Shown here: positions 1 through 5,998 of the stretch, one piece after another
How the letters are laid out: every line of letters begins with the position of its first letter
Numbering within the stretch: the first letter of the stretch is position 1
Assembly: GCA_900539145.1 (NCBI GenBank)
Contig: UQAX01000057.1
Location: forward strand, 1 to 13,695
Origin: an uncultured Blautia sp.
Lineage (GTDB): Bacteria > Bacillota > Clostridia > Lachnospirales > Lachnospiraceae
Reading direction: 5' to 3'
Length of the DNA: 13,695 nucleotides
Program-made: the position numbers and the translations under genes
Notes under the pieces: generated by a model
The model's database searches: none
The model's input: the letters and a program-made list of their open reading frames with translations, nothing else
What the model was told of the DNA's origin: nothing

Positions 1-133
1 TTGTTTGCCATACAATTTTATTTTCCTCTAACCACTATCTCTTTGTTTCAAACTTGTTTCTCCTTTGGGACAATTCCGGTAACATAATACTCATCCGCCC
101 CAACCATTGACATAGAGTCTTACATAAAACCGC
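1..133 (-). other. Intergenic stretch after rsfS, with a possible truncated gene start at the left edge
   Basis: No gene of useful size fits here. On the minus strand an AGAGGA motif (24-29) lies 8 nt before a TTG at 13-15 and 12 nt before an ATG at 9-11, so the next gene of the strand may begin here. Only a few codons are present (TTG frame: M-Y-G-K-Q), too few to identify it. Position after rsfS, and a vague memory of LexA proteins starting in a similar way, suggest lexA, but no LexA box was found and this is a guess. No convincing promoter was seen. Confidence 0.2.
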
Positions 134-182
134 AAAAGAAAACAGAACAGCCATAAGATAAAAGCTCACCTCGACTGTTCTG
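134..182 (-). terminator. Rho-independent terminator after rsfS
   Basis: Read on the minus strand, CAGAACAG (175-182) pairs perfectly with CTGTTCTG (143-150). Inside, AGGTGA pairs with TTATCT using G-U wobbles. The stem is followed at once by TTTTCTTTT (134-142). It begins 9 bp after the rsfS stop codon and closes the obgE-to-rsfS operon. Confidence 0.8.
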
Positions 183-191
183 CTACTTGAT

Positions 192-551
192 TTACTGTCT
201 TTCGTCTAATTCTTCTCTTTCTACGATTTCACCGTCTCTCCAAATGCGCTCTAAATCATAGAATAAACGATTTTCTTCATCAAAAATGTGAATAACAACA
301 TCTCTGTAATCCATCAAAATCCAATTTGCATTCTGATAACCTTCTAACTGTTTTGGCTCTACTCCTACTTTGCCCAGTGTTTCATTCACATTATCAGCCA
401 TAGCCTGTACCTGATTACGGTTCATTCCGCTTGCAACAATAAAATAATCTGCCAGTGAAGATACTTTTTCGATATTGATAATTTTAATATCCTGTGCTTT
501 TTTATCTTCCATAGCTTCGCAGGCTATACGTGCGATTTCTTTACTGTTCAT
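192..551 (-). CDS. rsfS: Ribosome silencing factor RsfS
   Basis: This 119-residue protein is of the RsfS/DUF143 (Iojap) family, which binds L14 on the 50S subunit and blocks joining with 30S when nutrients are short. Visible family signatures are DYFIVASG near residue 36 and NWILMDYRDVVIHIF near residues 76-90, followed by the FYDLERIW segment; length is normal. The acidic tail is typical. The ATG start overlaps the yqeK 3' end by 11 bp and has an AAAGGA motif about 10 nt upstream, so translation is probably coupled to yqeK. It is the last gene of the obgE-yhbY-nadD-yqeK-rsfS unit and is followed by a strong terminator. Identification is by family motifs and by the usual nadD-yqeK-rsfS order of Firmicutes. 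Confidence 0.95.
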   Translation of the reverse strand: MNSKEIARIACEAMEDKKAQDIKIINIEKVSSLADYFIVASGMNRNQVQAMADNVNETLGKVGVEPKQLEGYQNANWILMDYRDVVIHIFDEENRLFYDLERIWRDGEIVEREELDERQ

Positions 552-1152
552 ACTTGTTCAATCCTTTCTGTTTTTTCCCAAGATGCAGTGTTTCATAATA
601 GTAAAAAGCCTTCTGCGTTTCGGGATCTATCACCTTTGTATTTCGCTCCAAATAATTCAAGCTATCTTTTAAGATATAATACATACATTCATCCAAATCC
701 ATAAACGCTATTTTTCTCACCCATGACAAATGAGGCGCTTTGTCCCTGCCGGGCTCAATATAATCTGCAATATACACGATTTTTTCCAGCTTTGTCATGT
801 TCTCTTTTCCGGTGGTATGCCATCGAATAGCGGAAAGCACCTCTGTATCTGATACTTTATACTGCTCTTTGGCAATATGTGCTCCCAGCTTCGCATGAAT
901 TAAAAATGTATTCTGTTTTTCAGATGGCGAAAGCTCAATCTGATTTTTCATACAAAGCTTCATCTTTTTCTTATTGGAAATACATTTTGCACAATCATGA
1001 AGAAGACCTGCAATCTGAGCCTGTTCCATATCAGCTCCGTGTGCCATAGCCAGCGCTGATGCTGTATACATAACACCCAGCGTGTGAATGAGACGGTCTT
1101 TGTCCAAATATTTCTTCAACTTTTTTTCGATTTCGGCAAAATCATATTTCAT
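541..1152 (-). CDS. yqeK: HD-domain Ap4A hydrolase YqeK
   Basis: This 203-residue HD-superfamily protein is of the YqeK type. Known members hydrolyse diadenosine tetraphosphate symmetrically to two ADP with a metal centre. The likely metal ligands are visible: H23, the HD pair H52-D53 in LLHDCAK, H86, H112 in IRWHTTG, and D130 in YIADYIEPGR. The frame is open for a further 41 codons upstream, but that part lies inside nadD and has no family resemblance. The ATG at 1152 is preferred: it begins MKYDFAEIEKKL, has AAGGA about 11 nt upstream, and overlaps the nadD stop by 11 bp, as is common for coupled genes. The rsfS start overlaps its 3' end. Confidence 0.93.
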   Translation of the reverse strand: MKYDFAEIEKKLKKYLDKDRLIHTLGVMYTASALAMAHGADMEQAQIAGLLHDCAKCISNKKKMKLCMKNQIELSPSEKQNTFLIHAKLGAHIAKEQYKVSDTEVLSAIRWHTTGKENMTKLEKIVYIADYIEPGRDKAPHLSWVRKIAFMDLDECMYYILKDSLNYLERNTKVIDPETQKAFYYYETLHLGKKQKGLNKYEQ

Positions 1153-1780
1153 GTTTATCACAATCCTTATATATATTATTTTCTCTGATGTAAGCGGCAA
1201 CTTCATCAGGTACATAATAAATAATGGGGTTTCCCTCAGCAATTCGGGCTCGAAGCTCTTTTGAAGCAATATCAATGGTGGGAGAATTCATTTTTTCAAT
1301 TCTGCCATGATACTTTTCCTCCAAATAAGAAATTCGGCTGTCTAATTTTTCATGGCTTGTATGGTCTCGTGTTGCTACAAGAACCGTACATGATTGTAAA
1401 ATTCTCCTCGGTTCTTTCCAATCTTCAAAATCATATAAAGAGTCTGCTCCCAAAATGAAATAGTAATCCGTATCCGGATTTCGTTCTTTCAATTCTTCCA
1501 GCGTTTTATAAGTATAGGTATACGTGGTCTTGTCCATTTCCTCCAAAGACAATTCAAAATGAGGATTTGAAGCAATGGCTCTTTTTACCATTTCCACCCG
1601 CTGCTGATTGCTGGCTCCATCTTTACGGTTCTTTTTATGAGGCGGATTACCGGCCGGCATAAATAATACTTTATCTAGCTGAAACTGCTCATAAGCAATC
1701 TCTCCTAAAATCAAATGCCCTATATGAATAGGATCAAACGTTCCTCCCATAATTCCGATTTTTTTCCTGTTCTCCCACAT
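1142..1780 (-). CDS. nadD: Nicotinate-nucleotide adenylyltransferase NadD
   Basis: NadD joins ATP and nicotinate mononucleotide to give deamido-NAD, a step of NAD synthesis in the cytosol. The 212-residue protein shows the nucleotidyltransferase signature GGTFDPIHIGH (residues 12-22) and PPHK (47-50). The C-terminal ISSTxxR motif of the superfamily appears only as a variant, IASKELR, near residue 170. The longest frame starts at a TTG at 1786, but GAGGG overlaps that codon and lies 6 nt before the ATG at 1780, so the ATG is chosen. The gene sits 26 bp after yhbY and overlaps yqeK, the usual Firmicutes pairing of NAD and Ap4A enzymes. Confidence 0.95.
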   Translation of the reverse strand: MWENRKKIGIMGGTFDPIHIGHLILGEIAYEQFQLDKVLFMPAGNPPHKKNRKDGASNQQRVEMVKRAIASNPHFELSLEEMDKTTYTYTYKTLEELKERNPDTDYYFILGADSLYDFEDWKEPRRILQSCTVLVATRDHTSHEKLDSRISYLEEKYHGRIEKMNSPTIDIASKELRARIAEGNPIIYYVPDEVAAYIRENNIYKDCDKHEI

Positions 1781-1806
1781 AGCCAACCCTCTTTTAATAT
1801 TCTTTT

Positions 1807-2097
1807 TTATGGAAGGAAAATTTTCTTTTTGTTATCTTTTCCTTCTTTATATAAAACAATTTTCTTGCCAATAACCTGTACAACCTGAGAACGTGTACGT
1901 TCTGCCAAAACTGCTGCAATTTCCTTAGGATCATCCATACAGTTCTGAAGCACACTGATTTTTATCAGCTCTCTTGCTTCTAAAGCTTCTGCCACTGCTG
2001 CTGTATTTTCCGGTGTCAGACTGGATTTCCCAATCTGAAAAATCGGTTCCATTGTCATAGCAAGACCTTTTAAATAAGCTCTCTGTTTGCTTGTCAT
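1807..2097 (-). CDS. yhbY: CRM-domain RNA-binding protein YhbY
   Basis: This is a 96-residue single CRM-domain protein of the YhbY family, which associates with pre-50S particles. Family features include the N-terminal MTSKQRAYLKGLA helix, the loop QIGKSSLT near residues 21-28 (a variant of the GxxG RNA-binding loop), the LIKISVLQNC strand, and VQVIGKKIVLYK near the C-terminus. The ATG has AGGAGA about 5 nt upstream. It lies 18 bp after obgE and just before nadD, the common order in Clostridia. Its position beside Obg and RsfS fits a role in large-subunit assembly. Confidence 0.93.
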   Translation of the reverse strand: MTSKQRAYLKGLAMTMEPIFQIGKSSLTPENTAAVAEALEARELIKISVLQNCMDDPKEIAAVLAERTRSQVVQVIGKKIVLYKEGKDNKKKIFLP

Positions 2098-2115
2098 ATT
2101 TCTCTCCTGTTTCTA

Positions 2116-3408
2116 TTACTTATAGTAATCAAAATCAAAACCGTACATTCGAACCGTGTCGCCTTCTTCAATACCTGCTTTTTCAAGATCCTCTAAAATT
2201 CCGCTTTCCTTCAGGAATTTCTGGAAGAATAAAAATCCCTTTTCAGAGTCCAGATTTGTATAACCAAGCATTTTTTCAATTTTAGGCCCTTCGATAATGA
2301 ATACATGCTCATCATCTTCATCACGGGCAACGGTATATGGCAGATTTTCTGTAATCAGTACATCCTCTGGGAAGAATTCCTGTTCGAAAATAACCGGTTC
2401 TTTGTCAATCGTATCTAATAGCTGTTTGACATAATACAAAAGCTCTTTTAAGCCTTTTCCGCTTACCGCAGAAATTGCAAAGACTTTCATACCCTGAGGT
2501 TCGAATTCATCACGGATTTTCTGTACCGGATCTTCGTCTCCTTCATATACAGCATCAATTTTATTGGCTGCAATTACCTGAGGACGCTTCATAAGCTCAG
2601 GATCATAAGCTTCTAATTCTTTGTTAATTTTATATATATCATCAATGGGATCTCTTCCTTCCGTAGACGCTGCATCTACCAGATGGATTAATACCCTTGT
2701 TCTTTCAATATGACGTAAAAACTGATGTCCTAATCCGACACCCTCGGAAGCGCCTTCAATCAATCCGGGAATATCTGCAATAACAAAACCATTACAATCA
2801 TCTAAATCTACAACACCCAAATGTGGATTTAAGGTTGTAAAATGATAATTGGCAATCTGCGGTTTTGCGTTACTTACTCTGGAAAGTAAAGTGGATTTTC
2901 CTACGTTTGGAAAACCAATCAGACCTACATCCGCAATTACTTTCAGTTCTAACTGCACTTCCAGCTCCTGTGCCGGCTGTCCCGGCTGGGCATACTTAGG
3001 CACCTGCATGGTTGCTGTTGCATAATGCTGATTTCCTTTTCCGCCACGTCCGCCTCTTAATACCACCTGTCTTGTATTTGTTCCGGACATGTCAGCAATT
3101 ACTTTTCCGCTTTCTGCTTCTTTAATTACAGTACCTTCCGGCACTTTTAATACAATATCTTTTCCGTTTGCACCATGACATCTCTTTTTACCGCCTTCTT
3201 CACCATTTCCTGCGGCATATTTACTTTTATGACGATAATCAGTCAGTGCATTCATGCCTTTATCTACTTCAAATATAACGTCTCCGCCCTTACCGCCGTC
3301 ACCGCCGTCAGGACCGCCGTTTGGTACATAAAGCTCTCTGCGGAAGCTTACATGTCCGTCGCCGCCTTTTCCGGAGCGGATATAAATTTTCGCTCTGTCT
3401 GCAAACAT
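2116..3408 (-). CDS. obgE: GTPase Obg, 50S assembly factor
   Basis: Obg is an essential GTPase that binds late 50S precursors and responds to (p)ppGpp. The 430-residue protein has all three domains: the glycine-rich Obg fold (about 1-158, with GGDGGKGGDV at 35-44), the G domain, and the C-terminal OCT domain (about 340-430) found in Firmicutes. G motifs are intact: GFPNVGKS (165-172), the switch I TTLNPH segment (191-196), DIPG (212-215), NKID (282-285) and SAVSGKG (314-320). The ATG has AGAGG about 6 nt upstream. No room is left for a separate promoter between the terminator after rpmA and this start, so expression probably depends on read-through. Confidence 0.98.
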   Translation of the reverse strand: MFADRAKIYIRSGKGGDGHVSFRRELYVPNGGPDGGDGGKGGDVIFEVDKGMNALTDYRHKSKYAAGNGEEGGKKRCHGANGKDIVLKVPEGTVIKEAESGKVIADMSGTNTRQVVLRGGRGGKGNQHYATATMQVPKYAQPGQPAQELEVQLELKVIADVGLIGFPNVGKSTLLSRVSNAKPQIANYHFTTLNPHLGVVDLDDCNGFVIADIPGLIEGASEGVGLGHQFLRHIERTRVLIHLVDAASTEGRDPIDDIYKINKELEAYDPELMKRPQVIAANKIDAVYEGDEDPVQKIRDEFEPQGMKVFAISAVSGKGLKELLYYVKQLLDTIDKEPVIFEQEFFPEDVLITENLPYTVARDEDDEHVFIIEGPKIEKMLGYTNLDSEKGFLFFQKFLKESGILEDLEKAGIEEGDTVRMYGFDFDYYK

Positions 3409-3427
3409 ATTTACCTCTTTCTTTATT

Positions 3428-3466
3428 GAAAAAAAGTGGCTTCAAACCCCTTAAAGATTTGAAGCC
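3428..3466 (-). terminator. Intrinsic terminator or attenuator between rpmA and obgE
   Basis: On the minus strand GGCTTCAAA (3458-3466) pairs perfectly with TTTGAAGCC (3438-3446) across an 11-nt loop, followed after two bases by seven T residues (3429-3435). It begins 18 bp after the rpmA stop and ends about 20 bp before the obgE ATG. This is a textbook terminator, yet obgE shows no promoter of its own behind it. Confidence 0.85.
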
Positions 3467-3483
3467 GCCCTTGTTATCGTGAA

Positions 3484-3774
3484 TTACTCTTCAGTAGCTA
3501 CTGGAACAACAGAAACCTGTTTTTTATCTCTGCCTTTTCTTTCGAAACGTACAACACCATCTACTAATGCAAATAATGTGTCGTCACCACCTCTACCTAC
3601 GTTTACGCCTGGATGAATTTTTGTTCCACGCTGTCTGTAAAGGATATTTCCAGCTTTTACAAACTGTCCGTCAGCTCTTTTAGCACCAAGTCTTTTAGAC
3701 TCAGAGTCACGTCCGTTCTTTGTAGAACCAACACCTTTTTTATGAGCGAATAACTGAAGGTTCATTTTTAACAT
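3484..3774 (-). CDS. rpmA: 50S ribosomal protein L27 with Prp-cleaved N-terminal extension
   Basis: L27 is a 50S protein whose N-terminal tail reaches the peptidyl transferase centre. This 96-residue form begins MLKMNLQLFAHKKG. In Firmicutes the protease Prp removes the leading residues after the LQLF of this conserved motif, leaving AHKKG as the mature start; here cleavage would follow F9. The rest (GVGSTKNGRDSESKRLGAK and the GTKIHPG segment) is canonical. Its SD is AGGAGGTG, 7 nt before the ATG, and lies inside the last codons and stop region of prp. It is the third gene of rplU-prp-rpmA and is followed by an intrinsic terminator. Confidence 0.98.
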   Translation of the reverse strand: MLKMNLQLFAHKKGVGSTKNGRDSESKRLGAKRADGQFVKAGNILYRQRGTKIHPGVNVGRGGDDTLFALVDGVVRFERKGRDKKQVSVVPVATEE

Positions 3775-3778
3775 GTCT

Positions 3779-4105
3779 TTACACCTCCTCGAATATTACA
3801 TCGATATATTCCATGTATTCTTCTTCTATCCCCTGCAAACCGAGGATAAGCGAATTCAACAACAATTCTGTCTCATCGGAATAGCCTGCATCTATCTTAA
3901 AATACAATTCACCTGAATTTTCATTTACCTCTACGGTAAAGGTATCTTCGGTAAACTGCTCAATAGAATTTACTGCGTTCTGCGCAAGCACAGATGCCGC
4001 CGCACATACAATGTCGCTGCCGCTTTCAGCATAACCTGCATGTCCCTGCATGGCAAATCCTGAAATTTTCTGTTCTGAATTCTGATAAATCGTCACTCTA
4101 ATCAT
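3779..4105 (-). CDS. prp: Ribosomal-processing cysteine protease Prp (YsxB)
   Basis: Prp is the cysteine protease that trims the N-terminus of L27. The 108-residue protein has the expected catalytic pair, H22 in QGHAGYAE and C34 in GSDIVCAAAS, at positions usual for the family, and normal length. It sits between rplU and rpmA, the standard Firmicutes arrangement, and the LQLFAHKKG target is present in the neighbouring rpmA product. The ATG lies 5 bp after the rplU stop. The bases before it show no Shine-Dalgarno motif, so translation is probably coupled to rplU termination, which would hold the protease below its abundant substrate. Its own last codons contain the SD of rpmA. Confidence 0.97.
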   Translation of the reverse strand: MIRVTIYQNSEQKISGFAMQGHAGYAESGSDIVCAAASVLAQNAVNSIEQFTEDTFTVEVNENSGELYFKIDAGYSDETELLLNSLILGLQGIEEEYMEYIDVIFEEV

Positions 4106-4110
4106 ATTGA

Positions 4111-4416
4111 TTAAGCATTGATTTTTTCGATTTTAACTTTAGTAAACTGCTGTCTATGACCGTTTTTCTTGTGGTATCCGGTTTTTCTCTTATATTTGTA
4201 AACGATAACTTTTTTTGATTTACCGTTTTCAACTACAGATGCAGTTACACTTGCATTAGCTACGTCTTCGCCAACTTTTAAACCATCGTTGCTTACAGCA
4301 AGTACCTGGTCAAATGTAACAGTTTCACCAGCTTCTGCTCCAAGCTTTTCTACTCTGATAACATCGCCTTCGGCTACTTTGTACTGTTTACCACCTGTTG
4401 CAATAATTGCGTACAT
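4111..4416 (-). CDS. rplU: 50S ribosomal protein L21
   Basis: This is ribosomal protein L21, 101 residues, a 23S rRNA-binding protein of the large subunit. It begins MYAIIATGGKQYKVAEGD and ends with the basic RKTGYHKKNGHRQQFTKVKI region, both characteristic. The frame is open for 18 more codons upstream, but these fall in the structured leader. The ATG at 4416 has AGGAGGTG 4 nt upstream and gives the canonical N-terminus. It is the first gene of rplU-prp-rpmA and is preceded by a strong promoter and a leader RNA. Confidence 0.98.
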   Translation of the reverse strand: MYAIIATGGKQYKVAEGDVIRVEKLGAEAGETVTFDQVLAVSNDGLKVGEDVANASVTASVVENGKSKKVIVYKYKRKTGYHKKNGHRQQFTKVKIEKINA

Positions 4417-4493
4417 ATGGCACCTCCTATTATCATTACTCGCCAAATATGGTGGCTTGTTTCCAAGCACTTATACCTCTTTGTGCGGCATAC
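4417..4493 (-). promoter_or_regulatory. Probable L21 autoregulatory leader (rplU 5' UTR)
   Basis: Between the predicted transcription start (about 4493) and the rplU ATG lies a roughly 77-nt leader. On the minus strand it holds the hairpin GCTTG-GAAA-CAAGC (4455-4468), a GNRA-type tetraloop stem. GCAC about 12 nt upstream could pair with the overlapping GTGC. The intervening AAAGAGGTATAA is purine-rich. Firmicutes rplU operons are known to carry a conserved L21 leader thought to bind L21 for feedback control. Position and general form agree; the match to the family consensus was not computed. Confidence 0.6.
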
Positions 4494-4499
4494 GCTAAT

Positions 4500-4528
4500 A
4501 TGATAACAGCTATTTCTCCATTCGTCAA
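4500..4528 (-). promoter_or_regulatory. Promoter of rplU-prp-rpmA
   Basis: The minus strand has TTGACG (4523-4528), a 17-bp spacer and TATCAT (4500-4505), each 5 of 6 to the housekeeping sigma consensus at ideal spacing. It lies just after the stop of the upstream CPBP gene and would start transcription near 4493. Confidence 0.8.
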
Positions 4529-4547
4529 TAACTATTTTAATTTTTTT

Positions 4548-5510
4548 CTACATATATAGCGAAAAAAAGGAATTCGTATCAAAAAACAATCCGAACATAA
4601 ATAGCAGCATTCCTAAAATAATCGGGAGCACGGTAAGAACGACTAACGTAATCAACATACCATTGGACTTTATATACCTCTGTTCCTTTCCCGTCTCTCC
4701 TTTTCGAAGCAGATAATCTGCTGTATAAAAACCAAAAGGCGCTACACATGCCATTGCCAGATAAATCCCTAAAAAGGCAACAGGAATTCCCTGCTGAACC
4801 AGTAATTCTGTGGCTGCCTCTGTCTGTGGAGCATTTCCCGAAAAGCTTGCTAAAAAAGAGGGCAAAAAGTTATTGGTAAAATGAAAGAGCGCCGGATAAA
4901 ACATATTTTCTGTTTCCAGCATAATATAGGTCAAAACTCCTCCCAAAATCGCAGTTGGAAGAAATCTCCATACACTTCCGTGAAAAAGCCCAAAAATAAT
5001 TCCCATTAACACTGACAAAAACCATTTATTCTTCCATTTGCTTTGAAAACTTTTTAAAATAAATCCTCTGTGAAGCGCTTCCTCACAGACAGCCGGCATT
5101 ACGCTGCTGATAAACACAGATAAAAGAAGCGGCACGCTGTAAATCACTTCATTCAGCCCTTCACTAACAGCAAATATTTCCTTTGGAAAAAAATATGCCA
5201 TAAACATGGTCACGGGTATCATAAGGGCATAGGAGCTTGCCCACATCAATAATACTCCAAACGTCTTTTTCCATTTTGGTTTTTCCAGCGGAAAGATTTC
5301 CTTTACCGGTATTTTTAACAATTTCACTGCAAATATACTCAGAAAAGGAAGATATAATTCCGTCAGCGCCAGTCCGTACATTCCCCATTTCATCTGTGCC
5401 CATGCAATAATCGTATAAAAGGACAGCATTACAATTCCAAAAAGCACCACTCCATGCCATGGCTTCAGCTTCCTGCGGCCACCTGTCTCAGAATTCCAAT
5501 TTTTCTCCAT
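4548..5510 (-). CDS. CPBP family intramembrane metalloprotease
   Basis: This 320-residue polytopic membrane protein carries the CPBP (CAAX protease / Abi) domain. The motifs are EEALHR (E143-E144...R148), FGLFH (F173...H177) and HFTNN (H210...N214), matching EExxxR, FxxxH and HxxxN, the glutamic-type or metal-dependent active site inside the membrane. About eight hydrophobic segments are visible, for example around 20-40, 48-66, 84-106, 125-142, 164-178, 183-197, 243-265 and 285-310. Family members range from prenyl-protein endopeptidases to bacteriocin immunity proteins; the substrate here cannot be told. The ATG overlaps the 3' end of the Nudix gene by 23 bp, with an AGAGG motif upstream. 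No terminator was seen before the rplU promoter, so read-through into rplU is possible. Confidence 0.9.
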   Translation of the reverse strand: MEKNWNSETGGRRKLKPWHGVVLFGIVMLSFYTIIAWAQMKWGMYGLALTELYLPFLSIFAVKLLKIPVKEIFPLEKPKWKKTFGVLLMWASSYALMIPVTMFMAYFFPKEIFAVSEGLNEVIYSVPLLLSVFISSVMPAVCEEALHRGFILKSFQSKWKNKWFLSVLMGIIFGLFHGSVWRFLPTAILGGVLTYIMLETENMFYPALFHFTNNFLPSFLASFSGNAPQTEAATELLVQQGIPVAFLGIYLAMACVAPFGFYTADYLLRKGETGKEQRYIKSNGMLITLVVLTVLPIILGMLLFMFGLFFDTNSFFSLYM

Positions 5511-5982
5511 CTAAAACCGCCTCTCTTAATTCATCCTCTTGATACACCAGTTTCAGTGAAAAGAATGGTCTTCCTTCCTGAAGCAAGCGAAAGAAAATTT
5601 TATCTCCTTCCCAAAGCTTTAGTGAAAAAATGTCTTTTTTATTCACCCATTCTAAATTTCCTTCCGAGCAGGAAATCAATTCTCCTTCGTATTCATTTGC
5701 CGTATAAAGGCACATGTACTCTGTATCTGTTCCTTTTCCCTTAGAAGAAAACGTAAATGTAATTATTCCACGAAATTGGTACGCAGTTAAAGTCAAACCG
5801 GTTTCTTCTTTTACCTCTCGCAAAAGACAGTCTTCCGGACTTTCTCCCTTTTCAAAATGTCCGCCTACGCCAATCCATTTGTCTTTGTTAATATCATTCT
5901 TTTTTAATACTCTGTGAAGCATAAGATATTTTTCATCTTGTTCAATATAACACAGCGTTGTCAATTTTGATTTTGTTTCCAC
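5488..5982 (-). CDS. Nudix hydrolase, MutT-like
   Basis: This Nudix hydrolase of 164 residues has a complete Nudix box: G41, E47, then REVKEETGL (55-63), following the GVGGHFEKGE segment. Proteins of this size and type are often annotated 8-oxo-dGTP diphosphatase, which cleans oxidised nucleotides, but the box does not fix the substrate. The longest frame starts at GTG 5988, but that codon overlaps the AGGAGG Shine-Dalgarno at 5988-5993. The second GTG, two codons on at 5982, lies 5 nt behind AGGAGG and is chosen. The gene starts 16 bp after rng and its 3' end overlaps the membrane protease gene, so the three are probably one transcript. Confidence 0.9.
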   Translation of the reverse strand: METKSKLTTLCYIEQDEKYLMLHRVLKKNDINKDKWIGVGGHFEKGESPEDCLLREVKEETGLTLTAYQFRGIITFTFSSKGKGTDTEYMCLYTANEYEGELISCSEGNLEWVNKKDIFSLKLWEGDKIFFRLLQEGRPFFSLKLVYQEDELREAVLDGEKLEF

Positions 5983-5998
5983 AGGCACCTCCTGTTCC

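Noticed and set aside
48..113. 21-codon minus-strand ORF with a protein-like peptide (MSMVGADEYYVTG...)
   Set aside because: It has no ribosome binding site, a stop lies two codons before it, and it is too short to test by eye.
1153..1275. 41-codon N-terminal extension of YqeK
   Set aside because: It lies entirely within nadD, does not resemble the family, and an ATG at 1152 with an SD gives the usual YqeK length.
4417..4470. 18-codon N-terminal extension of L21
   Set aside because: It falls in the structured leader upstream of an AGGAGGTG; L21 canonically begins MYAII.
5164..5460. 98-codon ORF on the minus strand in another frame of the CPBP gene
   Set aside because: It is a shadow frame inside a clear CPBP gene with no SD or family likeness.
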